From Adiantum capillus-veneris (Eukaryota > Streptophyta > Polypodiopsida > Polypodiales > Pteridaceae), in assembly GCA_014529385.2 (NCBI GenBank), contig CM043962.1, positions 46,669,098 to 46,733,097 on the forward strand: 64,000 bases of DNA. The letters are read 5' to 3'. Below are positions 44,382 to 55,859 of this stretch, in pieces. Position numbers and translations under genes: made by a program. Position 1 is the first letter of the stretch. Every line of letters begins with the position of its first letter. The notes under the pieces are model-generated. The model saw only the letters and a list, made by a program, of their open reading frames with translations, had not been told where the DNA came from and did not search any database.

Positions 44382-47300
44382 CTCCCCCTCGAGCTCTGCA
44401 TGTCGCAGAGTCCAAGCATAGTCCGGAAACGTCGAAGCTTCTCAGCTCCGGGGGCCTTGGTAAAGATATCCGCTATCTGCTCCTCTGTGCTGACGTAGAC
44501 CAAGTCGATGTCGCCCGCCAACACTCGCTCTCGAACGTAGTGGTAATGGACCTCTATGTGTTTGGTCCTGGAATGGAACACTGGGTTCCTAGCCAACTGC
44601 ATGCTGCTGAGGTTGTCACAATGAATGACAATCTGCTAGTCCACCTGCACTCCCAAGTCCTCAAGTAATGTGCGTAGCCAAGCTACCTCGCACGCCGCAA
44701 CTGTTGCACCTCTGTACTCGGCCTCTGTGCTCGATAAAGCAACCGTAGGCTGCTTTTTGTTGCTCCAAGTAACAGCAGCACTCCCAAAAGAGAACATGAA
44801 GCCACTCGTAGATCTCCTATCAACAATGCTACCTGCCCAATCTGCATCTGTATACCCATACAATGCTAATGGTGCATCTGCTGCATAGAACAATGCGTAG
44901 TCAAGAGTACCTTGCACATACCTAAGTGTGCGTCGTACTCCATCCAAATGTGGCTTCCTCAGAAGCTGCATGAACTGACTCTCCAAGCCTACTGTGTAGC
45001 TCAAGTCTGGCCTCGTGATAGTCAAGTAGATTAGACTACCCACAATCTTCCTGTACATGTTGACATCCTCAACAACATCACCCTTCTCTGCACTCAGCTT
45101 TGCATTCACATCCAAGGGAATAGAAATTGGCTTACAATCAGCCATACCATACTTTGACAACATGTCCAAAGCATACTATCTCTGTGACAGCCATACACCC
45201 TCTGGAGTCCTGATCACCTCAATGCCAAGAAAGTAGTGCAACTCGCCCAAATCTTTCATTTCAAACTCCTGTTTGAGAAGACCCTTCACATGGTCAATCT
45301 CCATAGCATTGTCACCCACAATAATAAGGTCATCTACATATATGGTAATGACCACAATCTCCACATCACTCTCACGTACATAGAGTGAATGATCAGCATG
45401 AGCTCTCCTAAAACCAATACTGACAAGATACTTGGCAATCCTGTCATACCATGCTCTAGAGCCCTGCTTCAAACCATACAAAGCTTTGAGAAGTCTGCAT
45501 ACATAATCTGGGTAACCTGGATCGACATAACCAGGTGGCTGATCCATATACACTTCCTCTTGCAACTCACCATTCAAGAAGGCATTCTTTACATCCATTT
45601 GATGCATAATCCATCCTCTAGATGCAGCCACTGCTATGACAGCTCTCACAGTCGTCATCTTTGCCACTGGAGCAAAGGTCTCCTCATAGTCTATGCTATA
45701 CGTTTGTGCATAACCCTTTGCGACCAGCCTTGCCTTGTGACGCTCAATGTTACCATCAGCCTTATGCTTGGTTTTATACACCCATTTACAGCCAATAGCT
45801 TTCTTGCCACTTGGCAATGGCACCAACTCCCATGTGTCGTTTGCTTCCAATGCAGCTATCTCTTCATTCATTGCATCATCCCAATGCACATTTCCAACTG
45901 CATCCTCAAAACATGTGGGCTCCACATCCTGTATCACCTTAGCCATGTAGGCTTGGTGATGTGCTAGATACCCATCATAAGTCAATTTCTGAACTGGATT
46001 TCTGACTCTATTAGATCTGCGTGGTCCTGGTTCACTCCTTTGCCCTCTAGCATCTTCTTGTACTTTCCTTACACCAGGTGTCCTGACAGCCAGAATTCCA
46101 AATTCCTCATCAAGACTTTGTTCAGAACCATCTGAATCCATGTCTACATGTGAAAAACCTGATGATGCATCAGCCATAAGATCAACCTTTTCCTTTCCTT
46201 TTCGTGATACATTCCCTGTACCTATTGGTGGAGTAACCTGCGTACCTAGTCTACCATTCCATGGTTTCTCAACAGAGGCACGAGAAGAGGACTCTTGTGG
46301 TCCACTCAAAACCTATGACTATGGCCTCACATTTTGTACAACCACATCATCTTTTACATCAGCCCCAATAGTGCCATGTGCATTACTGTACCAGCTGCTC
46401 ATCTCATCAAAGACTACATCTCTGCTCACTCGTAACTCTCGTGTAGTAGGATTGTACCACCTGTACCCCTTTTGTTCAAGGGAATATCCCACAAGAATAC
46501 ATTTCTCTGCTTTAGGATCCAATTTCCTACGCAACTCATCTGGTACATGCACGTAAGTTATGCAGCCAAACACTTTCAAGTGTGCCAAATCAGGCTTTGT
46601 ACCTGTAAACTTTTCCTCAGGTGTTACATCATGCACTGTAGCTGTAGGTGTCCTGTTCATAATGTACACAGCTGTATTTACGGCTTCAGCCCAGAAATGA
46701 TGAGGCATGTTCTTTTCATTCATCAATGCACGTGCAACCTCTGCAATGTGCCTGTTTTTCCTTTCTGCGACCCCATTCTGTTGTGGAGTATATCTGCATG
46801 TAAACTGCCTGCGTATACCATGCATTCGCAGAAAATCTGAAAAATCATTGGAGAAGTACTCTCCCCCTCCATCTGACCTCAATGTCTTGATTTGCATATC
46901 TGTCTCCTTCTCAATCATGACTTTGAAGTCTTGAAAGTGACCAAACACTTCACTTTTGTTACGCATGAAGTAGACCCATACTTTCCTTGTATGGTCATCA
47001 ATGAAAGAGACATAATACCTACAACCATGTATACTTGCAGTATCGGTTGGACCCCAAACATCTGTGTGCACCACCTCAAGTGGCTTTTTACATACATTGC
47101 GCTCATGTGGAAATGAGCCCTTTGACTGTTTTCCAAACTAGCATGCTGCACACACTTTATGCATACCATCCACCTTGAATTTGGGCAAACCTTTTACAAT
47201 CTGTTTTGATTGCATGCTGCGCAATCTCTGCTCATTGACATGGCCAATGCGTTTGTGCCAAATGTCAACATTAGCCACAACACCTGTGCCCTGTGCAAAT

Positions 47301-48694
47301 AATGCAGCTTTTATCTCAGGCATGTCTACATTCAACGTAAACATTCTGCCCACACATTTGCCCTCTGTGATCAGCTTACAGCCATTCTGGAAATCTTCTA
47401 CATAACAGCCATTTGGATTGAAGCGAACCTGCAAACCCTGCTCAACCATTTGTCCAACAGAAACAAGATTCTTTGTAATGTTTGGGACATGAAGTACATC
47501 TGCTAAGTACTTTGATTTCCCACTCTTCGTATTTAGAGGTATGTCCCCTACATGAGCAATGGGGTGAGCTGTGTCATCTCCTGTCTGCACATAGCCTGAC
47601 ACATCTGGTTTGCGCATATCTCTAAACCACTCTCCACGAGACGTCATGTGATTAGAGGCACCTGAATCCACATACCAAACATCATCTTGGGTGGAATTCT
47701 CTGCAGTCATTGTATTCATTACATGCTGCATAACAAACATGCGCTCGTTTTTGCTGTCATCTGCATCTCTGCTAGTAGATGCATAGTTGCCCTGTTCTCT
47801 CTTTCTACTTGCTTTTCCCTTTGGACAGTCACGTGACATGTGACCTCTTTCACCACAAGTCCAACATTCTCTACTATCTGGAGTATGTTGCTGCCTGCTT
47901 GATCCTGCACCACGACCTCTTTGACTCCCCCTGCCTTGAGACTGGTTTCCCCTGCCACCTGTATTGTTTTGATTTGATTGACCTTCCAGAAATTGGCCCC
48001 TGCAACCCCTTGGACCTCGACCACGACCTCTACCTCTACCTCTGTTGGAGTTAGAATAGAAGGCCTGTTTAGAATTATTTCTGCCATGAGAAGAAGATGT
48101 GTCAAGGTTCTTCTCCTCAAGAATAAGCATAGAAATCAAATCTTGGAACACGGGGATGTCGTCTCTTGTATTCATGGAAGACCTGAAATGTACATACTCA
48201 TCTCCTAGACCATCCAAGCATGCACGGACAATGTCATCATCTTCCACTGAGACTTTAATAGATCCAAGAGCCTCAATGATACTCTTGATCTTCAAGGCAT
48301 AATCATTGATTGAGAGGTTGTTCCTCTTAACCTGATTTAGCTCCGACTTTAGTTGAAGCTTCCTGGCCTTGGTGTTCACCTCGAACACTCTGCCTAAGTT
48401 TCTCCATGCAATGGCGGGGGTTTCAGCATCCTGTAGATAGCCCATCATGCCATCTGTGATGCTCATAGAAAGCCAATACATCACTTTGCTCTGGCCTTGT
48501 TGCCAGTCCCTCAAAGCTTTCCTTTGTTCTGCTGTAGCATTTGCCTCGGGAATCTCTGGTTCCTTTTCATTGTCTCCTTCTACATAGTCCCAATAACCTT
48601 TTCCTTTTAGGAAATTTGTTATTCTGAACTTCCATGCAGGGTAGTTATTTTTCTCAAGCTTCTCAGTAACAATCTGACTGAAACCGTCAGACAT
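44354..48694 (-). pseudogene. Copia C gag-pol polyprotein, one frame with five TAG codons
   Basis: A single frame from MSDGFSQIVTEKLEKNN (48694) to TGA 44354-44356, which lies inside the LTR. Order: gag; RGRGRGRG patch; zinc knuckle CWTCGERGHMSRDC (about 47850); protease VDSGASNHM (about 47670); integrase HHCC with HKRIGH and CAAC; core with IDDHTRK, SDGGGEYFS and PQQNGVAERKN; RT with LVAKGYAQ and YVDD (45329-45340); RNase H with SSTEAEYRG and KHIEVHYHYVRERV. In-frame TAGs lie at 47138-47140, 46319-46321, 46313-46315, 45176-45178 and 44636-44638. The first is in CAAC.FGKQ, where family members commonly have Gln. There is no frameshift and all catalytic residues are present. Confidence 0.93.
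44382..44392 (-). other. Copia C polypurine tract
   Basis: GAGGGGGAG on the minus strand, abutting the 3' LTR. The polyprotein frame reads through it. Confidence 0.85.
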
Positions 48695-48951
48695 CTTGAA
48701 GCAGTAAGACAAAATAGCTGCAATCTGCAAAAACCTGCAAATCTGCTGAACCTGCTATCGTGGTACCTGTAACGCTTTCTACACTCAACGAGTGTCCACA
48801 ATCAAGCGTACATACAACCACTGTACTTGTACAGTAAATCTCTGTATACTGCACTTCGGAGACCTGTTCAGAAACTTTGGCATCTGGTCGTGGATTGCGA
48901 ACGAGGGGATTGTGATGCTCTTGCTCTCTTAGCCTCTCTTGCCTGCACCAG

Positions 48952-48963
48952 GCTCTGATACCA
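48952..48963 (-). other. Copia C primer-binding site
   Basis: Reverse complement TGGTATCAGAGC, immediately next to the 5' LTR. Confidence 0.93.
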
Positions 48964-49283
48964 TGTAAAGAATGAGGATGTAAGAGAGCTACACAAGACA
49001 AGCACAAAGCACACAGAGATGGAAAGCTTCTTCTTCTTTTCAGAAAAGAGAGTACAAAATGACTAAGTGCTAAAGCTGAAAAAGTAGCACATATGTACAT
49101 GCGGTCACTAAGTGTGAACTCGTTAGAAGCGTACTAGGCTGGCACTATAAGTGTAGTCCAGCTGTAGAATCACTGGCAGAGATCCTCCGTGTCGGTCACC
49201 TAACGCGCCAGTGAGTAAATGCCGTAAGCGGCCAAGACCCGTAGTGGATGCCAGCTCAAGGCGTAGAGCTCGACATCTCAACA
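48964..49283 (-). repeat. Copia C 5' LTR
   Basis: 320 bp, partner of 44062-44381. Site 49124 reads T and site 49141 reads G, where the other copy has C and A. Confidence 0.96.
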
Positions 49284-52240
49284 CATGGCACAACACCATA
49301 CCAAACGTGGAACCCAAGGGCTTCCTATGCGCCAAGCCCAATGCCAATACCTACTCCACATGTAGTCTCTGTAACGTCTTCACCCACGGTGCATGCTCAC
49401 TTAGGTGACTTGGCAACATTTGCCTAAGCTATCAGCCGATCTATTGTTGAGAATATGCGTAACACGCCTGATAGAGAACCTAGAAGCAAGGCAGTACAAA
49501 TAGCCAAGCTCACACAAAAATTTAGTGGATATGGGGATGTGAGAAATCATATCGAAGTGTTTGAACAAATATGAGATTCTCTAGGAGAGCACAATAACCT
49601 GCATAAGAGTAATGCTTTAAGCCTAACCTTAAGTGGGTAGGCTGGTGATTGGTATAGAACCCTAAGGGTGGAAGAAAAAATGATTTACCCTACTCTTAGG
49701 AGACTGTTCTTGAAAGAATACATACGAGAGGGAGTGCTTTAAGGTATAGCCTCTCAGCTCCAAAAAGCCCAACGAAGGGAAGGAGAGTCGGTGAGAGACT
49801 TTATTAGTTACTTAAAGCATTTGAATACTCGTTGTAATCCAAATGAGTGCTTCAATAATAATCAACTGCTTGATAGATTCATTAGGGGATCACGACATGA
49901 GGATATCTACAATGGCCTAATCATTAGAGGTATCACCACTAGGGAAGCGGTCACCACCAATGCGATCCAATTGGAGGATAATTTAATGATTCAAGGAGAA
50001 AGAGTGTCTGTTGAGCCTAAATCTATTAGCTCGCAAGCATTGGGGCGTTAGCCAATGACCCTAAAGCCTATTGCTAAGGAGCCAAAGATATCTGAGATGA
50101 CTTTAGCATATCTCACCAAGGCCATTCAAGAGAATCTTAGAGACAATCGTGCTCCGCAAAACAATCATATGTATCCAAGAAGGAAGGAACAATGCTTCTC
50201 AATATGCTATGGTCCGCATAATACCAGTGAATGCCCTACTTTTAGAGTGAAATTCAATGGGAATTGCAATGCTTGTGGGAAGTATGGTCATCAAGCTAAG
50301 CATTGGAAAGTATTTAAGCGTGCGATGGCCAATAGACCAACCTTAGCATGGACAGACACACCTCAAGTGTTAACATTAATGGCGGCCCCACCTCTTGAAC
50401 AAACTTCGCAACACATGGTCCCTAGGGCCCAAAATGTTGTTCGAACAACACCCTTACCACCTCCAATGCTAAGACCTCAACCACCACATCTGAGAATCAC
50501 GTATGTGAATCAAGTGGGTTGTGAGTCATCTACTACTTGTTTGGAAGGATGTGAGGAAGATATAGACCCTAATATTCCCTATGGAATTGATGTGCTTGAA
50601 GAAAGTCCACAATACTAAATGGAGGACTATTGGGGACAAGTCAAACCTATCTATCAAGTAGCTGCTCTTGTTGCAAGAGGCCAAAATATCAATTACACTA
50701 CTAAGAGACCACCTCTTCGATGCTATGAGTGTGGAGGTCCACATCGTGTGGCCGAGTGTTCTATTAGGCTACAAAAGAACGCCACAATAATGCAAACCAA
50801 TGAAGCGAGCACGTCTACGATACCGACACTCATGTGTAATCGATGTGGCATAGATCATTCGATTGCCCAATGTCCGAATAATCTAAATGCGTCAAAGATC
50901 ATGCTATTAAACTTGATCGAGGTTACAAAGGAGCCATCATAAAGTAAACCTGTGGTACCAGTAAATGTACTCACACGATCGATGATCCAAAAACAAAATT
51001 ATATTCTTGAAGAAAGAGACACGGCATCAATTTCCCAATCTCAAAAAAAGAAGAAAACACGAAGGAAGAGATCGCAAAAAGCAGTGAAGTCAGACCCTAG
51101 TTCAAAGACCAACATAGGGACTGGTGACGACCCCGTATATATGAACGACGTTGAAGAGTATTTTGATTCAGGTGAAACCATGGAGACCAAAACATCCATT
51201 AGGAAAGAAACCAACAAGGAAGATCGTCATGAGCCAAAATGGCCAGGATCCAAGAAGAAGATAAGAACTTATCCAAACCCTACAGAGGAGATCGAGCGGG
51301 TTAAGCAATTAAGGAGTTTGGTAGAAGATACCCAAAGGGATCTAGAGCTAGCACCTAGGCTGATCCAGATAATAGACACAATGTTCCCTAGGCAACAACA
51401 ATCTCAGAAAGTCCATAGACCCCTAGCCATACCTAGTGCCATCCAAGAAGAAAGTGATTTAAAGTCATGGGAAAGTGGGTGTACTCACTTCTTGTTGGAA
51501 AGAATGTTTACAGAGTGACTTACTTGATCCTATCGAAGAAATGGAGATCCCATCTTCCTATCAAAGGACTGAAGCCCAGAAGGTGCCGTTAAATATTGCC
51601 AGATTGATGGATTTCATGGCTTCCGAAGTTAGAACCACCATCATGCCCAAACTATATGGAGACCCTAAGCTATTCTTAGCTCTTTGAGATTTCCTCAATG
51701 GAGAACTGAAGGTTGGGCTACCACAATTTGCACAGATGGATGGAGCTAGGGAGATGCCAATAGAGGAGGAACACTTAGATCCACAACCCAAATCTAGATG
51801 AGAACCTTGTTGTAGAAATACGGGTTAGCAAGTTGGGACAATACTTTGAGGGTGATAAATCCAATGCAACCATACCAATCACTACCAAGGGATTAATTGT
51901 GAAGGGAATCCTTGATGGTGGCACTGGGGTTAGCATTATGACTAAAAATTGCTGGGAAACCATGGGAAGACCTCACCTTGGAACCACAACCATAGTAGTA
52001 AAGATGGCCAATGGGTCTATTGTTAAACCTATTGGGATGCTAGAAGATCTCAAGATCAAGGTCTTTCGACATAAAATAAAAATTACCTTCATTGTTATGG
52101 ATTTCTCCAAGCACACTATGGCATCTAAGATGATCTTGGGACGTCCTTCATGAGTGTTAGAAGCTGGACACACCCCACGGCATCTAACTATTCGGAGGAT
52201 TATTATTTTGTAAATATTCATTCATTGAGGAAAACCTGAT
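49284..52240 (+). pseudogene. Gypsy F gag core, zinc knuckles and protease
   Basis: Continues Gypsy F after Copia C. From 49284 to about 51500 one frame holds, broken only by TAA 49425, TGA 49572, TAG 49638, TAA 49740, TAG 50049, TAA 50616 and TAA 50940. The gag core has AGDWYRTL and REGESVRDFISYLKHLN. Four cysteine clusters follow: CFSICYGPHNTSEC, CNACGKYGHQAKHW (last Cys replaced by Trp), CYECGGPHRVAEC and CNRCGIDHSIAQC. The last two have CX2CX3HX4C spacing, one residue shorter than usual. Shifts near 51500, 51690 and 51800 lead to a protease-like domain (ILDGGTGVSIM, then MILGRPS at 52130) whose catalytic motif reads DGG instead of DSG. RT is absent because Gypsy E begins. Its sister domain in Gypsy E reads DSGAG. 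Confidence 0.85.
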
Positions 52241-52244
52241 TTTT

Positions 52245-53087
52245 CACCTTGTAAATATTGCGACTTACAGAAGTTTCCAGATTGTATCCCAGTTTTGATA
52301 GTGAGATCGAGTAGATGGTTGATTTTGGAACTTTAGGGTTTGAGAATTGTAAGGTATATATACCACTTTTTGACCTTAATGAAAACCCTTTTGTCATTTT
52401 GAAAACAAGTTTTGAAGTCTGGGAGTGAGCGTACTGTGTACGAGAGAGAGAGTGTGAGCTTCATCTTGACGCTATGTGTGCTCCGGTGGTCGGAATCGAG
52501 TGCGGAGAAGTGCAGCGTGTTGCCCTCGACGAGAACTACGCGCCGATACCTACATTGCGCGCGTACGGTCCGGTTTTGCGAGCTCCTTCTACGAGCTTCA
52601 TCGGGTGCTTGGGTGAGCATACGTTGTCCGATTTTTCATTGCAGCATATCCATGCGTTCACATTGAGTACAACTACACATTAGGCACTTTAGATTTCGGA
52701 AACGAAGACTTGCAGATTTCAACCAGACATCCTACATGTTTCTGCACCAGGTGTTTTGGGTTGGGATTTTGGTTCTTAGACCTTAGGGAGAGCGACCTAT
52801 TGGTATTAGTAGGGTTTCCTTCAAGTTCTATGGTGTTTTGAGATTGTTTGATGGGTGTTCGACTCTAGAAAGCGTTGTAGGAAGTTTCCTCTTATGCACT
52901 CTTGAAGGTTGTGACTTAGACAATTGGTAGAGACCTCTGTAGGAATTAGTTAGGAGTCGATCGAGTGTAGGTTGACACCTTATGCTTGCTTCCACGCGCG
53001 TGTGGGTCGAGCTTCGTCCTTAGCTGACATTACATGTTAGGTGAGTTCTCGCTGTGCTGACGTCCGTCGCGGCGTATCCGTCCAACA
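52245..53087 (+). repeat. Gypsy E 5' LTR (left limit uncertain)
   Basis: Ends CCGTCCAACA directly before the primer site. The 3' LTR is not in the window, so the left end can only be placed between the last Gypsy F coding (about 52240) and the TATA-like sequence. Confidence 0.7.
52353..52362 (+). promoter_or_regulatory. Probable Gypsy E LTR TATA box
   Basis: GGTATATATACC is a TATA-like core inside the LTR, about 730 bp before the primer site. Confidence 0.4.
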
Positions 53088-53104
53088 TTGGCGCCGCTGC
53101 CGGG
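53088..53104 (+). other. Gypsy E primer-binding site
   Basis: TTGGCGCCGCTGCCGGG immediately after the LTR. This type is common in Tat/Athila-like plant Gypsy elements and differs from the initiator-Met site of the other elements here. Confidence 0.88.
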
Positions 53105-54896
53105 AATGAAAACCTTAGGTAGGTGACCGAGAATAATCCTTGAGGATTGGGATTTTTTGCTTGCGAAGAGTCTTGTTTTACATTTAGATAGGACCAGAGG
53201 GTGGAGGACTCTCTAGATCTTAGAGGGAGTCTAGGAAGCGTATGCCTGGCCTAGATCCTTCGACTTAGGTAGATTAGGTAGACCACGGTAGTTTTAGGTA
53301 GTAGTCAAGTTCTAGAGTAGGAGTTGGAGTGGTAGAAGCGGTGAGAGGAGAGTTTGAGAGTCCAGAGTGGCCAAAAAGCAACCAAAAACACCATTTCCCA
53401 TGATAAGTAGGAGTAGAGTAAGTAGGACATCATGATTCACGATCTAGAGCATTTCATGCATGTACACTTGCTTGGTAAAGTCATCACAAGTTTGTAAAAG
53501 ACGCAAAAGTGTGTTTGAAAGCCTAATTGAAGGCCAAAAGTTACTGTGAGTGTTTCTGATAGATCTACAGAGCATCAGAAGCATTTCTGTCAGAAAAAAA
53601 ATTTAATTTTCAGCCAGGAGACATCCTATGCGTAAGATGTCTACAGGCTAATTTGGGAGGAATTTTGGGATTTTGAGTTGACCAATGTGTTCAGAAGGTA
53701 GGGTTTACCCCAATTTCAACTGGAAAGTGGAAATTTGGCCATATCTTGACAGGATAAGGCCAGATAGACTGAAATTGCCACACATCCTACCCAAATAGTG
53801 TCAAAACATTATCTTGAGACCAAAACCATAAGATGGTTGCATGAGCATGTCTTGCATGATATATTGAGTGACTGAAAGGGGCTTCACCTCATTTGGGTGA
53901 GAAAATTGGGTTCAAAGCGAACTTTAGCACTTTTGACTGAAAAAGACAAGAACAGCTGAAATTTGGGACTTTTGAAATCCAAACCAAAATCTAAGCATAC
54001 CACTGGGTTACTGACATCAAGGGGAAGCTGTGGGACAAGTCTGGGGTCAAACAGGCCAAAAAGACATCCTACGCGTAGGATGTCTTCTGAGTGATTTTGG
54101 ACTCCAAACCCAATTTTGAGTATACCAAAGTAATCAGCAACTCAAGGGGAGCCTGGGCTTTGAGTTTGAAGCCGTTCTAATGAAAAAGACATCCTACGCA
54201 TAGGATGTCTTAAGCAAGAAATTGAAGCCAGACTTTGACTTTGAGCATAGTAAGGTGTTATATAGCCTAAGGCAAGCCTCCTAGTCAATTTTGGTCCAAA
54301 TTGGAGTTGATTAGACTGATCAATATCAGCAACAGGCTGTCGGAATAGATTTCTGACTCATTGACCAGCTAATAGGTGTCCAAATCAAAAAGTAAAAACA
54401 GCTGTAGGCTCAGCACAACAAGGGGAAACCACAGTGCAAAAATCCAGGCAAAAAACAACAGGAGACATCCTACGCGTAGGATGTCTATTGAGGCATACTG
54501 CAAAGAAAATTTGACCTTGCATAGGCAGTGAGATTCTATTTGGATTAAGGGTTCCAGAACTTCTTTCAGAAGTGAATTTGGACCTTGTTTGCCCATTTGA
54601 CGAAGCAAAGACTGAATTCAGACTTTTTAGCGTAAATTGACCAACACCTGAGGGTAGTAGAGTTTCAGATTAGCAGACCTAATCCAGAACATCAGCAGTG
54701 TATAAAATACAGTAGTGGTTGAGATTAACTCTCCAGTTATACCAATCATTACTAAGATAACCTCTAGCAAATAAATGCTTTGACTCGATTGCCGAAATTA
54801 AAACGCTTGTGTACAGGTATATTCAGCAACAAAGCAAGAAGTTGTGCAGAAACTGACCCTTTACCAGGTGAGTGGTTGGATTTGTGATAAATTGCA
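53105..54896 (+). other. Gypsy E leader, 1.8 kb, with four palindromes
   Basis: No coding is visible. Four copies of a 24-bp inverted repeat (AGACATCCTACG followed by its reverse complement) lie at 53619-53642, 54062-54085, 54187-54210 and 54473-54496. The 2nd and 4th are perfect, the 3rd has one mismatch pair, the 1st two. The last three follow, some 50-70 bp later, a recurring CAAGGGGA phrase, so the leader appears built from diverged repeat units. A CAG/GTGAGT splice-donor-like site is at 54865-54873; it may be chance. Confidence 0.85.
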
Positions 54897-54908
54897 TTGA
54901 TACGTTTG

Positions 54909-55859
54909 ATGAATTTAAGATCAGGAAGATACATTGTTAGAGACCAGAAGGTGGCAGGTGACAAAGGTAGCTTAGTGTCCACCGAAGAGGGTGTAACTCA
55001 GGCAAGGCTAGATCCGCTAGCACCGATTATTAAAGAAGGTACTGATACTGACACTTCGTCAGACAAATCTTTCTTCATGATGGGTAGTCAACAGCCAGGA
55101 GGTTTCACCTATGATGGACCTATGTGAGGAGGAAGCACCTCCCAAAATCCTTTGAATGATTCCAAGCTCACGGTGATTTTCTTAGAGGGAACAAACTTGA
55201 GAGGATCCCTAGTCTATTCTGACTATCGAGGCCGCAAGTGCATTTGTATTGAAGAGATGCCAGCTCAAAGATTGGAGATAATCCGAGTATATGATGTGGG
55301 AGATAGATTCCGAGACGAAAAGGGGAACCACTATCTAATAGTTAATAACCCTGAAGATTACAACAGATATGGAGATAACATGGTGAAAGGGAAAATAGTT
55401 TCAGAAGCTCAAGAACCACCACCAAACATTGATCGGCCCGGAGCTATTTTTATGTATGATAAGAAAACAACCAGGGTTCCAACTTATAACGAGAACGTGG
55501 GAATCTACAAGCATGAGAGTGAGGGCATAGTCTCTTACTTTCGCAGCAAAGAACCATACGTAAACGAATTAAGCAAAGGCAAAGTTCTTTACTTATTCTC
55601 TTATGAAACTGATACGGGGAAGGGTATAGTTTTTGTGGATAGATACGGACGAGAATACCGGCATATTCTCCCAGAGGAGGTAGAGAGAGCAACAGGTCCC
55701 GAAGCATCAGCATATGCCCCTGAGGAAGTGCCAAGAGCCACCTACACCCCAAGCAAGTCAATGAATCCTTTTTCAGATGAGTATGACGCTACCTCACATT
55801 CCACCCGACCGCAAGAATTCAACAACCAAGACCAACCAACAAACCAACCATCATTGTAA
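54909..55859 (+). pseudogene. Gypsy E N-terminal Gag extension, unrecognised domain
   Basis: Starts MNLRSGRYIVRDQK at ATG 54909, similar in style to the start of many plant Gypsy gags. TGA 55125-55127 interrupts early (Arg expected if CGA). The following 236 codons form a globular-looking region rich in charged and aromatic residues (GSLVYSDYRGRKCICIEE, FRDEKGNHYLIV, KVLYLFSYETDTGKGI, FVDRYGREYRHILPEE), perhaps two related beta-rich halves. It ends at TAA 55857-55859, a Gln-like site, after which the frame simply continues into the gag core at 55884. I recognise no family. Confidence 0.6.

Larger units (their letters stand above)
44062..49283 (-). mobile_element. Copia C: complete, very young LTR retrotransposon
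   Basis: 5.2 kb, minus strand, with a perfect 5-bp target duplication CATGG (44057-44061 and 49284-49288), two 320-bp LTRs differing at only two sites by eye, a primer site touching the 5' LTR and a polypurine tract touching the 3' LTR. Inserted in the gag frame of Gypsy F. Its only visible defects are five in-frame TAG codons. Confidence 0.96.

Noticed and set aside
45389-45967. 192-codon plus-strand frame inside Copia C
   Set aside because: Shadow of the RT frame on the opposite strand.
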